Shown piece by piece: positions 1 to 9,117 of a DNA stretch of 64,000 nt. How positions within the stretch are numbered: the stretch's first letter is position 1; every line of letters starts with the position of its first letter. Where the stretch lies: the NCBI RefSeq assembly GCF_900232865.1, contig NZ_OCTS01000008.1, positions 1-64,000 on the forward strand. Direction: 5' to 3'. Source of the DNA: Corynebacterium dentalis (GTDB lineage: Bacteria; Actinomycetota; Actinomycetes; Mycobacteriales; Mycobacteriaceae). The notes under the pieces are model-generated. The model was not told the DNA's origin, did not search any database, and worked only from the letters and a program-made list of their open reading frames with translations. Both the position numbers and the translations under genes were made by a program.

Positions 1-184
1 CATCATCTGTGATCCGGCGTATAGCGAGCGCCTTCGACGGGACGCAGCCCGTGTTCACGCAGGTGCCGCCGAGCGTCCCGCGCTCGATCATCACCACCGA
101 CTTTCCGAGCGTGCTGGCGCGGATCGCAGCGGCGAACGCGCCGCCTCCCGATCCGATGATGGCGAGATCGTACTTCGTAGGCAT
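1..184 (-). CDS. merA: Mercuric reductase MerA, N-terminal fragment (runs off the window)
   Basis: Cytosolic flavoprotein that reduces Hg(II) to Hg(0) with NADPH. The 61 visible codons start at an ATG at 184 and show the Rossmann FAD motif [13 protein letters not shown] and the redox-active disulfide [15 protein letters not shown]. There is no N-terminal HMA metal-binding domain, as in many actinobacterial MerA. After SKAL the residues read AIRRITDD, whereas I would expect a run close to LLAAAE, so the gene may be interrupted near position 25 by another sequence. The gene is divergent from merR with a shared operator. The family call is firm; intactness cannot be judged. Confidence 0.85.
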   Translation of the reverse strand, partial: MPTKYDLAIIGSGGGAFAAAIRASTLGKSVVMIERGTLGGTCVNTGCVPSKALAIRRITDD

Positions 185-226
185 CGCTGCTCCTGTCAAC
201 TCTTGGCTTTCTGCTCTGTCTCAGCC

Positions 227-258
227 ATACTGGACCTTCCAGTGCAGGGGAAGGTCAA
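227..258 (-). promoter_or_regulatory. mer operator/promoter
   Basis: Perfect dyad GACCTTCC - 8 nt - GGAAGGTC at 233-256. For the merA direction a TTGACC -35 (253-258) and a CAGTAT -10 (227-232) flank it with a 20-bp spacer. The overlong spacer containing the dyad is typical of MerR-family promoters, where the bound regulator untwists DNA to align the two boxes on metal binding. Confidence 0.85.
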
Positions 259-282
259 GCGCGGCCACGGAGGGAGACAGCA

Positions 283-672
283 ATGCGGATCGGAGAACTC
301 GCCGAGAGGGCGGGCACTACCGCGAAGACCCTTCGCTTCTACGAGGAACAGGGCCTTCTGCCCCCGACCGAGCGCACGCCGTCCGGATACCGCGACTACG
401 CGCCCGAGACGGTCGCTCGGATCGACTTCGTCCACCGCGGCCAGGCCGCGGGCCTCACCCTCGCCCAGATCCGCCAGATCCTCGACATCCGCGACGGCGG
501 CCAGGCGCCCTGCGAGCACGTGCGCGACCTGCTTGACGTGCGCCTCGCTGAGATCGAGCAGCAGATCGCGCAGCTCTCCGTGCTGCGCGACACTATCGCG
601 GACCTCAGACAGGACGCCGCGCACCCGGACCCTGAAACGTGCAGCACCGATCAAGTGTGTAGGTACTTGTAA
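283..672 (+). CDS. merR: MerR-family mercury-responsive regulator
   Basis: 129-residue regulator with an N-terminal winged helix-turn-helix (MRIGELAERAGTTAKTLRFY), a dimerisation helix around residues 80-110, and cysteines at 77, 120 and 126. This matches the three-Cys Hg(II) site of MerR proteins (82/117/126 in the Tn501 protein). A GGAGGG ribosome site lies about 8 nt before the ATG. It is divergent from merA across the dyad operator, so it should repress both directions and activate merA with mercury. A related metal sensor of the family is less likely given the merA neighbour. Confidence 0.88.
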   Translation: MRIGELAERAGTTAKTLRFYEEQGLLPPTERTPSGYRDYAPETVARIDFVHRGQAAGLTLAQIRQILDIRDGGQAPCEHVRDLLDVRLAEIEQQIAQLSVLRDTIADLRQDAAHPDPETCSTDQVCRYL

Positions 673-776
673 TCCAATTGGGCACACCTCCTTAGCAACC
701 ACGCTATGCGAGAGTTGCAGCTCGACGAGAGCCAGGATGACAGGATTAACCGCCAGGAGCTATCTATAAATAGGGA

Positions 777-1334
777 CTATTTCTTACCTGGAAGTAACAT
801 TTTGGCGGTTGAGGATAATACCTTTGGTGCATTTTGAGCCAAAAGCTTCTTGGCCTCTGGACCGACAGTTGTCACCACAGCACTCGCAACCAAAACTGAG
901 CCTATAAGAATTGTTTCTTTACTTACCTGCAGTGATTGCAGATTAAATCTTTTGTTGTTGACGTCATGCTCCATGAGCTTGTCGTCAAGGCGTTCTAACC
1001 GATCGAGGGCATCTCGGCGACTTTCTTCTGATGAATTAGGGTCGTCAATAACTTGCGTAAGTATGCTTTTCGTCTTATCAAAACTGTCATAAAGCCTATC
1101 TGAGCTGTATTTATTGCTAGATAGGGCCTGTTGGAAAGAATCGGCCATTGCTTGAGACACTTTCGCCATAGTGTCTGGCGCAGCAGCAAAGAGGGTAGGT
1201 AGGACAATTTCGCCTACCTGGCCGTTTTGAATCAACTTGACTAGTTCAAGGACTTTTTCGCTGCTCATATTTCGGAGATCCTCGATGCTAAGGGCACGCT
1301 TTAAATCGTCGATAGAATCAATGTGTTCAGCCAT
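777..1334 (-). CDS. Hypothetical protein with C-terminal membrane segment
   Basis: 185 residues, not recognised. The N-terminal two thirds is acidic and helical with likely coiled-coil stretches (SSEESRRDALDRLERLDDKL). One hydrophobic segment near residues 140-160 (ILIGSVLVASAVVTTVG) suggests a tail-anchored or single-pass protein with a short basic end. Base composition is clearly more AT-rich than the core genes and the codon choice is unlike neighbours past 3.5 kb, so it is probably acquired with the adjoining mobile DNA. No function is proposed. Confidence 0.6.
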   Translation of the reverse strand: MAEHIDSIDDLKRALSIEDLRNMSSEKVLELVKLIQNGQVGEIVLPTLFAAAPDTMAKVSQAMADSFQQALSSNKYSSDRLYDSFDKTKSILTQVIDDPNSSEESRRDALDRLERLDDKLMEHDVNNKRFNLQSLQVSKETILIGSVLVASAVVTTVGPEAKKLLAQNAPKVLSSTAKMLLPGKK

Positions 1335-1736
1335 AACTCCGCCTTTTATTTGCTGTTGACATCTACCTTAATGGGGCGAGCGGACAAAGCTAAACGTAAA
1401 AATCAAAGTATTCCACTTTATGAGAAGACAAAGTGTTCTGATTCGTTTGACAGAGGTAGGCTCTGGAGCCTTGCAGTCAGTCACTGATTGCACTACATCC
1501 GAGCTTTTAGAAAGCCTCGCGGGCGACAATACGAAGATGCTGACGACATTATGAACGCTGGGGTTTGAATAAGTTCTGGAATAGAGAAGAACGCATAGCC
1601 CCAAATAATAAGTAGCCTTGCGCTACAAGCTTTTCTTCAAAGAGGTTATTACTCACTGCCTAACGGCAGGGGAACCGTATATTGCTTACGGCTTGATACA
1701 TTTATTTCTGCGATGCCCGTCGTCCCCGCGGAAGAG
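1335..1736. other. AT-rich gap between hypothetical gene and IS
   Basis: No convincing gene. A 78-codon open frame on the minus strand has no ribosome site and no family resemblance. The stretch is part of the acquired patch. Confidence 0.5.
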
Positions 1737-2581
1737 GGTGCTGTTGCAAACTTCAGGCGGAGAGCCGTGACGACCCAGTCTTCATCCTCTGATGCTCGCT
1801 GCGGGTCGGCGTTCTCAGGCAGCCTCGAACACCCGGCTGACGATCACCGCATCCGGGTTCGGTTGCCCGTGAGGTCAAACATCGTGCCTTGCCCTTTCCG
1901 CAATGAGTGCATCGCTTCCATCCCTTTCAACGTCCGGTACGCCGAGGTCCGGTTTTTGAACGCCCCCTTCGGTCCGAGGATCCGTTTCAGCCGCCCATGA
2001 TCTCCTTCAATGACGTTATTGAGGTATTTCACCTGCCGGTGTTCCACGGTCTGCGGGCAGATTCCCTCTGACTTCAACTCGGCGATTGCCCTGGCCAGGG
2101 AGGGTGCTTTATCGGTGTTGATCACCCGCGGGGACCCGGTTATCGTGTTCGACCTCAGGGTCTTGGCCAGGAAACGCTTCGCTGCGGCGACGTTACGCTT
2201 CGGAGAGAGGTAAAAGTCCAGGGTCTGGCCACCGGCGGTGATCGCCCGATAGAGGTAGCACCACCTACCGCCGACCCGGATATAGGTCTCATCCACTCGC
2301 CAGGAACTGGCCTGCCAGTCAGGTACCTGCCGGTACCACCGTGTTTGCTTGTCCAGCTCAGGAGCATATTTCTGGACCCAGCGGTAGATGGTGCTGTGAT
2401 CGACCGGTACGCCGCGTTCGGTCATCATTTCTTCCAGATCGCGGTAGCTGAGCCCGTAGCGGCAGTACCACCGCACTGCCCACAGGATGATTTCACGGGG
2501 GAAATGACGACCGGAGAAGATGCCCATGGCTGTGATTATTTCACGCAGGTCTTCCTGTCGCCCGAACTTTGCAACAGCACC
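1737..2581 (-). mobile_element. IS6-family insertion sequence
   Basis: 845 bp bounded by terminal inverted repeats starting GGTGCTGTTGCAAA (1737-1750 and, inverted, 2568-2581), which match IS6-family ends (IS26: GGCACTGTTGCAAA). It contains one transposase gene. The 8-bp flanks differ (CGGAAGAG on the left, TTCTCGTA on the right), so no target duplication is visible. That fits cointegrate formation or later deletion rather than a simple insertion. Confidence 0.93.
1844..2527 (-). CDS. IS6-family DDE transposase
   Basis: 227 residues from the ATG at 2527. The open frame continues upstream past the inverted repeat, but that part lies outside the element. Helix-turn-helix at residues 25-55, catalytic triad D79 (RVDETY), D139 (INTDKAP) and E174 (NNVIEGDHGRLKR), and the family signature HRQVKYLNNVIE. 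Full length for IS6 transposases and without stops, so probably active. It catalyses replicative transposition through cointegrates. Confidence 0.93.
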   Translation of the reverse strand: MGIFSGRHFPREIILWAVRWYCRYGLSYRDLEEMMTERGVPVDHSTIYRWVQKYAPELDKQTRWYRQVPDWQASSWRVDETYIRVGGRWCYLYRAITAGGQTLDFYLSPKRNVAAAKRFLAKTLRSNTITGSPRVINTDKAPSLARAIAELKSEGICPQTVEHRQVKYLNNVIEGDHGRLKRILGPKGAFKNRTSAYRTLKGMEAMHSLRKGQGTMFDLTGNRTRMR

Positions 2582-2696
2582 TTCTCGTATCACTTCTGCC
2601 TGAGTGTATCCATGGAAATCCAGCTCATCTAATACTTCGAGGACAGCATCTAGGGTCCAAGGTATATAGATAGCACCTTCGTCCCGAACTCGTACT
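2582..2696 (-). pseudogene. Coding remnant cut by the IS
   Basis: Reading toward the IS right end there is a protein-like open frame without a start codon (core IYIPWTLDAVLEVLDELD, then HGYTQAEVIREGA). It runs straight through the inverted repeat into the transposase frame. It looks like the N-terminal part of a gene whose remainder was lost when the IS arrived. Family not recognised. Confidence 0.35.
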
Positions 2697-2702
2697 ATGT
2701 CT

Positions 2703-3383
2703 TCAACTGACTATGTAGTCCCCTGAGGCTCGCTCAGGAAGTTCAGATTCCAGCTTATCGCGGTCAATGTAACCAGGCGGGATGGAGGCTTCCACGCGCC
2801 TTTCGCCTTCGCTGACAGCGTCTGCCCAATCTTTTTCGGCAAGGGCTGAACCTACTGAACCTTCAAGTAAGTTCGCTAACCTCTCGAGTAGTTTATCGTC
2901 AGAGGTCGGAGAAGAGGCCAGGATGTTTGATGGCTGTTCTTCCACTCGTTCAAGCAGAGAATCGTAGAATGCGTCGGTTTCTAGCATGAGAGAATCGCGC
3001 TCTGTTCTGGGCAATGCAATACTTTTGGCCCAGCGGGAGATAGCGTCCTTTGTGGAACCTTAATTTTTGGACAATGCGTTTCGTGCTTCTTTGGACGTAC
3101 CTCCCAACCCAGATATGACTGATTGACGATTACGCCAGAATTCTCGTATCACCTGATGTGGCAAGAAGAGACGATTTGTCACCGCACCTAACACTTCTAG
3201 TAGATCATCTACGGTAGCTTCGTTATAGCGGTACAAATTCGAGAGCACGTTGGTGTCAACAGAAACAATGCCAGCGCGGAGTGCCTCCTCTATCTCTGCT
3301 TTTCCGTGTATCCGATACGAGTCAAACCCGGTATACAAACCGCCCTGATCCGTTTCTTTTCCTAACAACTTTGGGTTACGCAA
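2703..3383 (-). pseudogene. PIN-domain protein (DUF4935/PIN-like), decayed
   Basis: Start at 3383. The PIN-like signature GIVSVDTNVLSNLYRYN and LPHQVIREFWRNRQSVI mark a predicted metal-dependent RNase domain. A TAA at 3060-3062 interrupts the frame after ALSKN, yet the same frame continues with family-like sequence (IPPGYIDRD, then GDYIV) to a TGA at about 2701. At that point intact relatives continue well beyond. Both the internal nonsense codon and the missing C-terminus indicate a dead gene in the acquired patch, unless the TAA is a sequencing error. Confidence 0.7.
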
Positions 3384-3496
3384 AATTAAAAATTAGCGAT
3401 CGTATGTAGCAAGTTGCACACATCGACTAATTGAAGATCGCGCAGATAAAAAAAGTATAAATGGGCAATGGAAAACCGCTTTGGGAATGGCAAGAC

Positions 3497-4987
3497 CTAC
3501 TTCTGATACAGCGTCTTCCGCGCGAACTTCGGATCGCAGGTGACCTGCGCCCCGAGGTTGCGGAAGACCTGCTCGTCCACGGAACCGAGAATGGTCGTGA
3601 CGTGCACATCGCAGCCACGGAGGGACTTTAGCTGCTTGAGCGCCTGCTCGGCCTCCGGACTGGTCTCCGCGGACACGCTCAACGCAATGAGCACTTCGTC
3701 CGTGTGTAGACGCGGATTCAAGCTGCCCAAGTGCTTGGTCTTGAGGCGTTGGATCGGGGCGATGGAGCCGGGGGAGAGCAGGTGCATGTCGTCGGGAATG
3801 CCCGCAAGATACTTCAGGGCGTTGAGCAACATCGATGACGAGCAACCCAACAACTCGCTGGTGCGACCCGTGATGATCGTGCCGTCTGGCAACTCGATGG
3901 CCGCGCCGGGCTGTTCCGTGCGCTGCTCCACCTCGCGGGCCGGGGCAACCACAGCGCGGTGATCAGCGGTGATGCCCGCCTTCGTCATCACCACAGCGGC
4001 ACGGTCGGACTGGGTGCTGTCCAAACCGCCGCGAGACTCGTCCACCAGTGCCTTGAAGTAACGACGGATGATCTCCTGACGGGAGGCTTCTCGGCAGGCC
4101 TCGTCGTCGGTGATGCAGGCACCGGCCATGTTCACGCCCATGTCCGTGGGGGATTCATACGGCGTGGTGCCGGTGAGGCGCTGCAACAACGTCTTGAGCA
4201 GGGGAAACGCTTCTACATCGCGGTTGTAATTGACCGTGGATTCGCCGTAAGCCGTGAGGTGGAAGTGGTCGATGACGTTGGCATCGTTGAGATCTACCGT
4301 GGCAGCCTCATAAGCCAAGTTCACGGGGTGCTCCAGCGGCAAGTTCCAAATGGGGAAGGTCTCAAACTTGGCGTAACCGGCGTTCACTCCACGCTGATGC
4401 TCGTGGAAGACTTGGGACAGGCACGTGGCCAGCTTGCCGGAACCAGGTCCGGGAGCAGTGACCACTACCAGGTCGCGGGTGGTTTCTGCGAACTCATTGC
4501 GGCCCAGGCCTTCCTCGGAAACGATCAGATCCATATTGGTGGGGTATCCCGGGATCACGCGGTGGCGGGCCACCTTGAGGCCCAGGCGCTCCAACCTGTC
4601 CACGAACGCGGCAGCCAGGCGGTTATCGTCCTCCATCTGGGTCAGCACAACATTTTCCGCGAGGAAGCCCCGGTCCCGGAAAACATCGATGAGGCGCAGC
4701 ACGTCATCTTCGTAGGTGATGCCCAGATCCGCGCGCACCTTGTGACGCTCGAGGTCCTTGGCGTTAATGCAGATGAGGATCTCCACATCGTCTTTGATGT
4801 GATCCAGCATCGCGATCTTATTATCAGGGGTGAATCCAGGAAGGACGCGGGAGGCGTGGTGATCATCGAAGAGCTTGCCGCCCATCTCCAAGTAGAGCTT
4901 GCCCCCGAGCTCCTGTCTGCGCTTTTGGATGTGCGCGGATTGGAGCTCAATGTACTTTTCCCGGTCGAAGCCGATGCGATTCACCAT
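3497..4987 (-). CDS. DUF1846 family protein
   Basis: 496 residues counted from [12 protein letters not shown], which matches the usual family start; an in-frame ATG 18 nt upstream is possible but neither has a strong ribosome site. Recognised by [24 protein letters not shown], the glycine loop [15 protein letters not shown] and TDMGVNMAG. The family is widespread in Firmicutes and Actinobacteria, crystallised but without an assigned reaction; the GPGSGK loop suggests nucleotide binding. It marks the first core-like gene to the right of the acquired patch: GC rises sharply at its 3' end near 3480. Confidence 0.85.
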   Translation of the reverse strand: MVNRIGFDREKYIELQSAHIQKRRQELGGKLYLEMGGKLFDDHHASRVLPGFTPDNKIAMLDHIKDDVEILICINAKDLERHKVRADLGITYEDDVLRLIDVFRDRGFLAENVVLTQMEDDNRLAAAFVDRLERLGLKVARHRVIPGYPTNMDLIVSEEGLGRNEFAETTRDLVVVTAPGPGSGKLATCLSQVFHEHQRGVNAGYAKFETFPIWNLPLEHPVNLAYEAATVDLNDANVIDHFHLTAYGESTVNYNRDVEAFPLLKTLLQRLTGTTPYESPTDMGVNMAGACITDDEACREASRQEIIRRYFKALVDESRGGLDSTQSDRAAVVMTKAGITADHRAVVAPAREVEQRTEQPGAAIELPDGTIITGRTSELLGCSSSMLLNALKYLAGIPDDMHLLSPGSIAPIQRLKTKHLGSLNPRLHTDEVLIALSVSAETSPEAEQALKQLKSLRGCDVHVTTILGSVDEQVFRNLGAQVTCDPKFARKTLYQK

Positions 4988-5138
4988 GGATTTGAAGCAT
5001 AGCAATGGGCCCCGGGCGCCTCATATCGCGGAGGCAACCGCGACAGGGAGCCCGGGGCTGACGAGCTGCTAGCTGGCAGCCGGTGGCGTTGGCCGCTGGC
5101 TTCAGTTGCTAGCTGGCCGCCGGCAGCCACCAGCCAGC

Positions 5139-5162
5139 CACCGCTAGAAGAAACTAGCGGTG
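5139..5162 (-). terminator. Stem-loop at the katG 3' end
   Basis: Perfect 9-bp inverted repeat CACCGCTAG - 6 nt - CTAGCGGTG. It overlaps the katG stop codon (5154-5156). No T-run follows, so it may stabilise the mRNA end rather than act as a classical terminator. Two near-copies of GCTAGCTGGC lie just beyond. Confidence 0.5.
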
Positions 5163-7358
5163 TAGGTCGAAGCGGTCAGCTTCCATGACCTTGACCCATG
5201 CATCAACGAAGTCCTGGATGAACTTCTCAGCAGCGTCATCTGCGGCGTAGACTTCAGCCACGGCACGCAGCTCGGAGTTCGCACCGAAGACCAGGTCAGC
5301 GCGGGTTCCGGAGAAGCTCTTGCCGGTGTGTGGGTTGGTGCCGTTGTAGCGGGTGGCCTTCTCGTCAGCCTTGGTCCACTCGTTGTCGATGTCCAGCAGG
5401 TTGACCAGGAAGTCGTTGGTCAGCTCGCCCGGACGGTCGGTGAGCACGCCGTCGTTGTTGCCATCCCAGTTGGCGCCCAGTACGCGCAGGCCAGCGACTA
5501 GCACGGTCAGCTCTGGAGCGGTCAGGCCCAGCAGGTTGGCGCGGTCCACGAGTACGTGCTCGGCTGGCAGGACGTGCTTGCCGGAATCGTAGTTGCGGAA
5601 GCCGTCAGCCAGTGGCTCCAGGTAGTTGAAGGACTCGGTATCCACCTGCTCCTGGCGCGCATCGCCGCGGCCTGGGGTGAATGGCACGGAGATGGAGTTG
5701 CCAGCTGCCTCAGCAGCCTTCTCCACGCCCACGCCACCGGCCAGAACGATGAGGTCAGCCAAGGTGACATCGATTCCGGTGGAGGACTTGATCTCGTTCA
5801 GCTTGTCCAGAACGCGGGACAGCTGAGCCGGGTTGTTGACCTCCCAGTTCTTCTGTGGCTCCAGGGCAATGTGCGCACCGTTGGCACCACCGCGGAAATC
5901 GGAGTTGCGGTAGGTGGAGGCGGAAGCCCATGCGGTGGAGACCAGCTCGGCGACCGTCAGGTCGGACTCAGCGATGGCCTTCTTCAGGGTCTCGATCTCA
6001 GAATCGGTGACCACGTGTGCAGGCGCATCTACCGGATCCTGCCAGATCAGGTCCTCGGAAGGAGCCTCTGGACCCACGTAGCGGGTCTTTGGCCCCAGGT
6101 CCCGGTGGATGAGCTTGAACCATGCGCGAGCGAAGGCATCCGTGAAGGCTTCCTGGTCGTCCTTGAAACGACGGCAGATCTTGTCGTACTCAGGGTCGAA
6201 GCGCAGGGCGAGGTCGGAAGTCAGCATGCGTGGTTCGCGGCGTCCTTCACCGTGGGCTTCTGGCACCATGTCATCGCCGCCGCCGTTGACAGGACGCCAC
6301 TGGATAGCGCCTGCTGGGGATTCCATTTGCTCCCACTCGTAGGCGTAGAGGATGTGGAAGAATTCGCCGTCCCAGCGAGTTGGGTGGTAGGTCCAGGTCA
6401 CTTCTGGGCCGCCGCCGAGGGTGTCATTGCCGGTGGGGCCTACCCAGCCGATGCCCTGGTTTTCCAGGCCGGATTCCTCAGGGCTTGGGCCGATCTTGTC
6501 TGGGGTGGACGCGCCGTGGGTCTTACCGAAGGTGTGTCCACCGGCGATCAGGGCCACGGTCTCTTCATCGTTCATGCCCATGCGACCGAAGGTGTCGCGG
6601 ACGTCCTTGGCGGACAGCACTGGATCTGGGTTGCCGTCTGGACCTTCAGGGTTGACGTAGATCAGACCCATCTGTACTGCTGCCAGTGGGTTGTCCAGCT
6701 CGCGGTCGCCTTGGTAGCGATCGTTGGCCAGCCACTCGGTCTCTGGTCCCCAGTACACTTCCTCGGCCTCGAAGGCGTCCACACGGCCGCCGGAGAATCC
6801 AAAGGTAGGAAAGCCCATGTCCTCGAGGGCAACGTTGCCGGCGAGGGTGATGAGGTCAGCCCAGGAGAGGTTCTTGCCGTACTTCTTCTTCACTGGCCAC
6901 AGGGTGCGGCGTGCGCGGTCCAGCAGCACGTTGTCTGGCCAGGAGTTCAGGGGAGCGAAGCGCTGCTGGCCGGTGGAGGCGCCACCGCGGCCGTCGAATG
7001 CACGGTAGGTGCCGGCTGCGTGCCATGCCATGCGGATGTAAGCGCCACCGTAGGTACCGAAGTCTGCTGGGTACCAGTCCTTGGAGGTCTTCATCGCGGT
7101 GACGATGTCCTGCTTAACCTCGTCCAAGTTCAGGGACTCGAACGCTGCGGCGTAGTCGAAGTCCTTGTCTAGTGGGCTGCGCTCTGGGGCATCCCAGTTC
7201 AGCAGGTGCAGATTGAGGCGCTCGGGGAACCAGCGCTGGTTCTGGTCACCGGCGGTGGGAGGCGTAGTGTGGCCCTGTCCGAATGGGCACTGGCCTTCCG
7301 CGGCGGAACCCTGGGTTTCGCCTGCGGGTACCTTCTTGCTGTCATCGACATCAGTCAT
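5154..7358 (-). CDS. katG: Catalase-peroxidase KatG
   Basis: 734-residue cytosolic haem enzyme that dismutates H2O2 and oxidises small donors. Distal pocket [10 protein letters not shown] with W112, H113 and R119. The covalent Trp-Tyr-Met adduct needed for catalase activity is predicted as W112-Y234-M260. The proximal ligand is H275 in [13 protein letters not shown]. Two tandem peroxidase domains, the second lacking haem ligands, and the length are normal for KatG. A GGAGA site precedes the ATG. No furA gene is adjacent, unlike in many actinobacteria, and no clear OxyR or Fur box was found in the 100 bp upstream. Confidence 0.97.
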   Translation of the reverse strand: MTDVDDSKKVPAGETQGSAAEGQCPFGQGHTTPPTAGDQNQRWFPERLNLHLLNWDAPERSPLDKDFDYAAAFESLNLDEVKQDIVTAMKTSKDWYPADFGTYGGAYIRMAWHAAGTYRAFDGRGGASTGQQRFAPLNSWPDNVLLDRARRTLWPVKKKYGKNLSWADLITLAGNVALEDMGFPTFGFSGGRVDAFEAEEVYWGPETEWLANDRYQGDRELDNPLAAVQMGLIYVNPEGPDGNPDPVLSAKDVRDTFGRMGMNDEETVALIAGGHTFGKTHGASTPDKIGPSPEESGLENQGIGWVGPTGNDTLGGGPEVTWTYHPTRWDGEFFHILYAYEWEQMESPAGAIQWRPVNGGGDDMVPEAHGEGRREPRMLTSDLALRFDPEYDKICRRFKDDQEAFTDAFARAWFKLIHRDLGPKTRYVGPEAPSEDLIWQDPVDAPAHVVTDSEIETLKKAIAESDLTVAELVSTAWASASTYRNSDFRGGANGAHIALEPQKNWEVNNPAQLSRVLDKLNEIKSSTGIDVTLADLIVLAGGVGVEKAAEAAGNSISVPFTPGRGDARQEQVDTESFNYLEPLADGFRNYDSGKHVLPAEHVLVDRANLLGLTAPELTVLVAGLRVLGANWDGNNDGVLTDRPGELTNDFLVNLLDIDNEWTKADEKATRYNGTNPHTGKSFSGTRADLVFGANSELRAVAEVYAADDAAEKFIQDFVDAWVKVMEADRFDLHR

Positions 7359-7459
7359 GATTGTCTCCGTTTCGTCGTTTAATAAGTGCAGTCTATGAGC
7401 TGGCTAGTTGTGAAAGGCAGCTGCTATTAGTCAGGTTAGCAAATCTGGCGTCACCGTTG

Positions 7460-9049
7460 CTAGCGCGTAGCGTGCAATCCCTGCAATAGCGCCTGAGACT
7501 TCACCACGACCTCGTCCCATTCCCCCTCGGGCGTGGAATCCGCCACAATTGCCCCGCCCACGCCGAAGGTGGAAGCCCGCTCATTGCCCACCACCGTGCG
7601 GATAGTGATGGACAAATCGGCCGCGCCCGCGAAGCTCATCCAGCCAATGCATCCGGAGTACAACCCCCGGGCGCGCCGCTCCAGCGCCTCGATCAGCTCC
7701 ATCGTCCGAACCTTCGGCGCTCCGGTCATCGATCCGCCAGGGAACGCTGCGGCAAGTACATCTACCGCCGAGTATCCTTCGGCCAGCTGCGCCTCCACCG
7801 TGCTGACGAGTTGGTGCACGTGAGAGTAGCTTTCCACGCCGAATAGGGTGGGCACCCGCACGCTGCCAGGTGCGGCAACCACGGATAGGTCGTTGCGCAG
7901 CAGGTCCACGATCATGAGATTTTCGGCGCGGTCCTTCGGGTTCGTTTCCAAATCTCGACGCCAAGCTCCATCCAATACCGCATCATCCGAACGCCCTCGC
8001 GTTCCCTTGATGGGCTTGGCGCTGATGGTTCCCTCCTCTGTGACTTTGAGGAAGCGCTCCGGAGACGCCGAGAGCACGTGCGTCCCCGCGAGATTCATAT
8101 ACGCGCCGTACGGAACCGGGCTGGTTGCGCGGAGCTGCTGATACGTGGCGAACGGATCCTCCAGCGCGGGCCCCTCCGCGGTGGTGGTTAGGCACAGCTC
8201 ATAAGTATCCCCGGCGGCAATCGAGGCCTGTGCCGAGCGCACGCACTCGAAGTACTCCTCGCGGGAATGATCAAAGCGATAAACGGCAGACGAAGATGAA
8301 GGTGTGGCTTCTGCCGCTGATGCATGCGCGTCCGGCTGCTCCGCAGAACCCGCAGAAGCCAGCTCCCGAATCACAGTCTCCACCCAGTTCATCCACTCCC
8401 GTTGCTGTGCCGCCACTTCCGAGTGCGCAGGATCATTGCTGGTCAGAGCAAGAATATAGCTGCGGCTTTCCGCATGGTCTGTGATCACCGCCCGGTCCGC
8501 GAGCATCAGCATCGCGTCCGGATACTCGCTGCGGTGCGGACGTGGAACTGCCGTGGGGGACTGGCGGATGACCTCGCAGTGGTGCTTGAGCTCGTAGCCG
8601 AACGCGCCGATCCACCCCAGGTTGAAGCCCGAGGGGTTCGCACCCTGCGCCTCCCCGGAACCAGAACCCACCAGCTCCAGGCCAGCCCGCAGAACATGGA
8701 ACACGCTACTGGGGGCGTTCACGCACGATCGCAAGTGCTCGGCCACGGGACTATTGCCGGTGATTGACCAGCTGGTGGCGTCGGAAGAAAAAGAAGAACG
8801 ACCGGCGGCAACGTCAGAGGCGGGCGCATCGGTGATCCACAGACGAACCAGGGAGTTCAGCGGGCCGTCGGCGGGGCAAAGGATGGAGAACGTGCGACCG
8901 TAGTGCTCGGATTGCTGGAGGGAGGAATCCAGCCAAATGCCCTCCTGAGCTGCTGATTCGCCACCATTGCCGACGATACGGCGAAACGCCGCCACACCAG
9001 GTGCAGCGGCGTCTACTTCGCGCAATTTCACGCGCCATGCATTGCTCAT
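7460..9049 (-). CDS. pabB: Aminodeoxychorismate synthase component I
   Basis: 529 residues. The C-terminal two thirds is a chorismate-binding domain. The PIKGTRGR motif carries the Lys typical of PabB, where anthranilate synthase TrpE has PIAGTR. FPGGSMTGAPKVRTMELI and the closing GVGGAIVADSTPEGEWDEV are family hallmarks. It adds ammonia, supplied by a PabA amidotransferase, to chorismate for folate synthesis; a matching pabA lies at 11762-12451. One dispersed repeat copy (8776) falls in the poorly conserved region encoding RSSFSSDATSW and another core (7957) falls further on. Confidence 0.9.
   Translation of the reverse strand: MSNAWRVKLREVDAAAPGVAAFRRIVGNGGESAAQEGIWLDSSLQQSEHYGRTFSILCPADGPLNSLVRLWITDAPASDVAAGRSSFSSDATSWSITGNSPVAEHLRSCVNAPSSVFHVLRAGLELVGSGSGEAQGANPSGFNLGWIGAFGYELKHHCEVIRQSPTAVPRPHRSEYPDAMLMLADRAVITDHAESRSYILALTSNDPAHSEVAAQQREWMNWVETVIRELASAGSAEQPDAHASAAEATPSSSSAVYRFDHSREEYFECVRSAQASIAAGDTYELCLTTTAEGPALEDPFATYQQLRATSPVPYGAYMNLAGTHVLSASPERFLKVTEEGTISAKPIKGTRGRSDDAVLDGAWRRDLETNPKDRAENLMIVDLLRNDLSVVAAPGSVRVPTLFGVESYSHVHQLVSTVEAQLAEGYSAVDVLAAAFPGGSMTGAPKVRTMELIEALERRARGLYSGCIGWMSFAGAADLSITIRTVVGNERASTFGVGGAIVADSTPEGEWDEVVVKSQALLQGLHATR
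8776..8799 (+). repeat. Dispersed repeat copy 1
   Basis: TGGCGTCG core then GAAGAAAAAGAAGAAC; inside pabB. Confidence 0.8.
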
Positions 9050-9117
9050 GGGCGCAGTGCGCCTCGCCAGAAACAGCGAGGATTTTCTACCGGGACAAGC
9101 TCAGCCATGAATACAGC

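Noticed and set aside
1368..1604. 78-codon minus-strand frame
   Set aside because: No start signal, no resemblance, low-complexity AT-rich context.
5556..7172. Long plus-strand open frame antisense to katG (538 codons)
   Set aside because: Shadow of katG codon bias; no family resemblance and no ribosome site, while katG is unambiguous.
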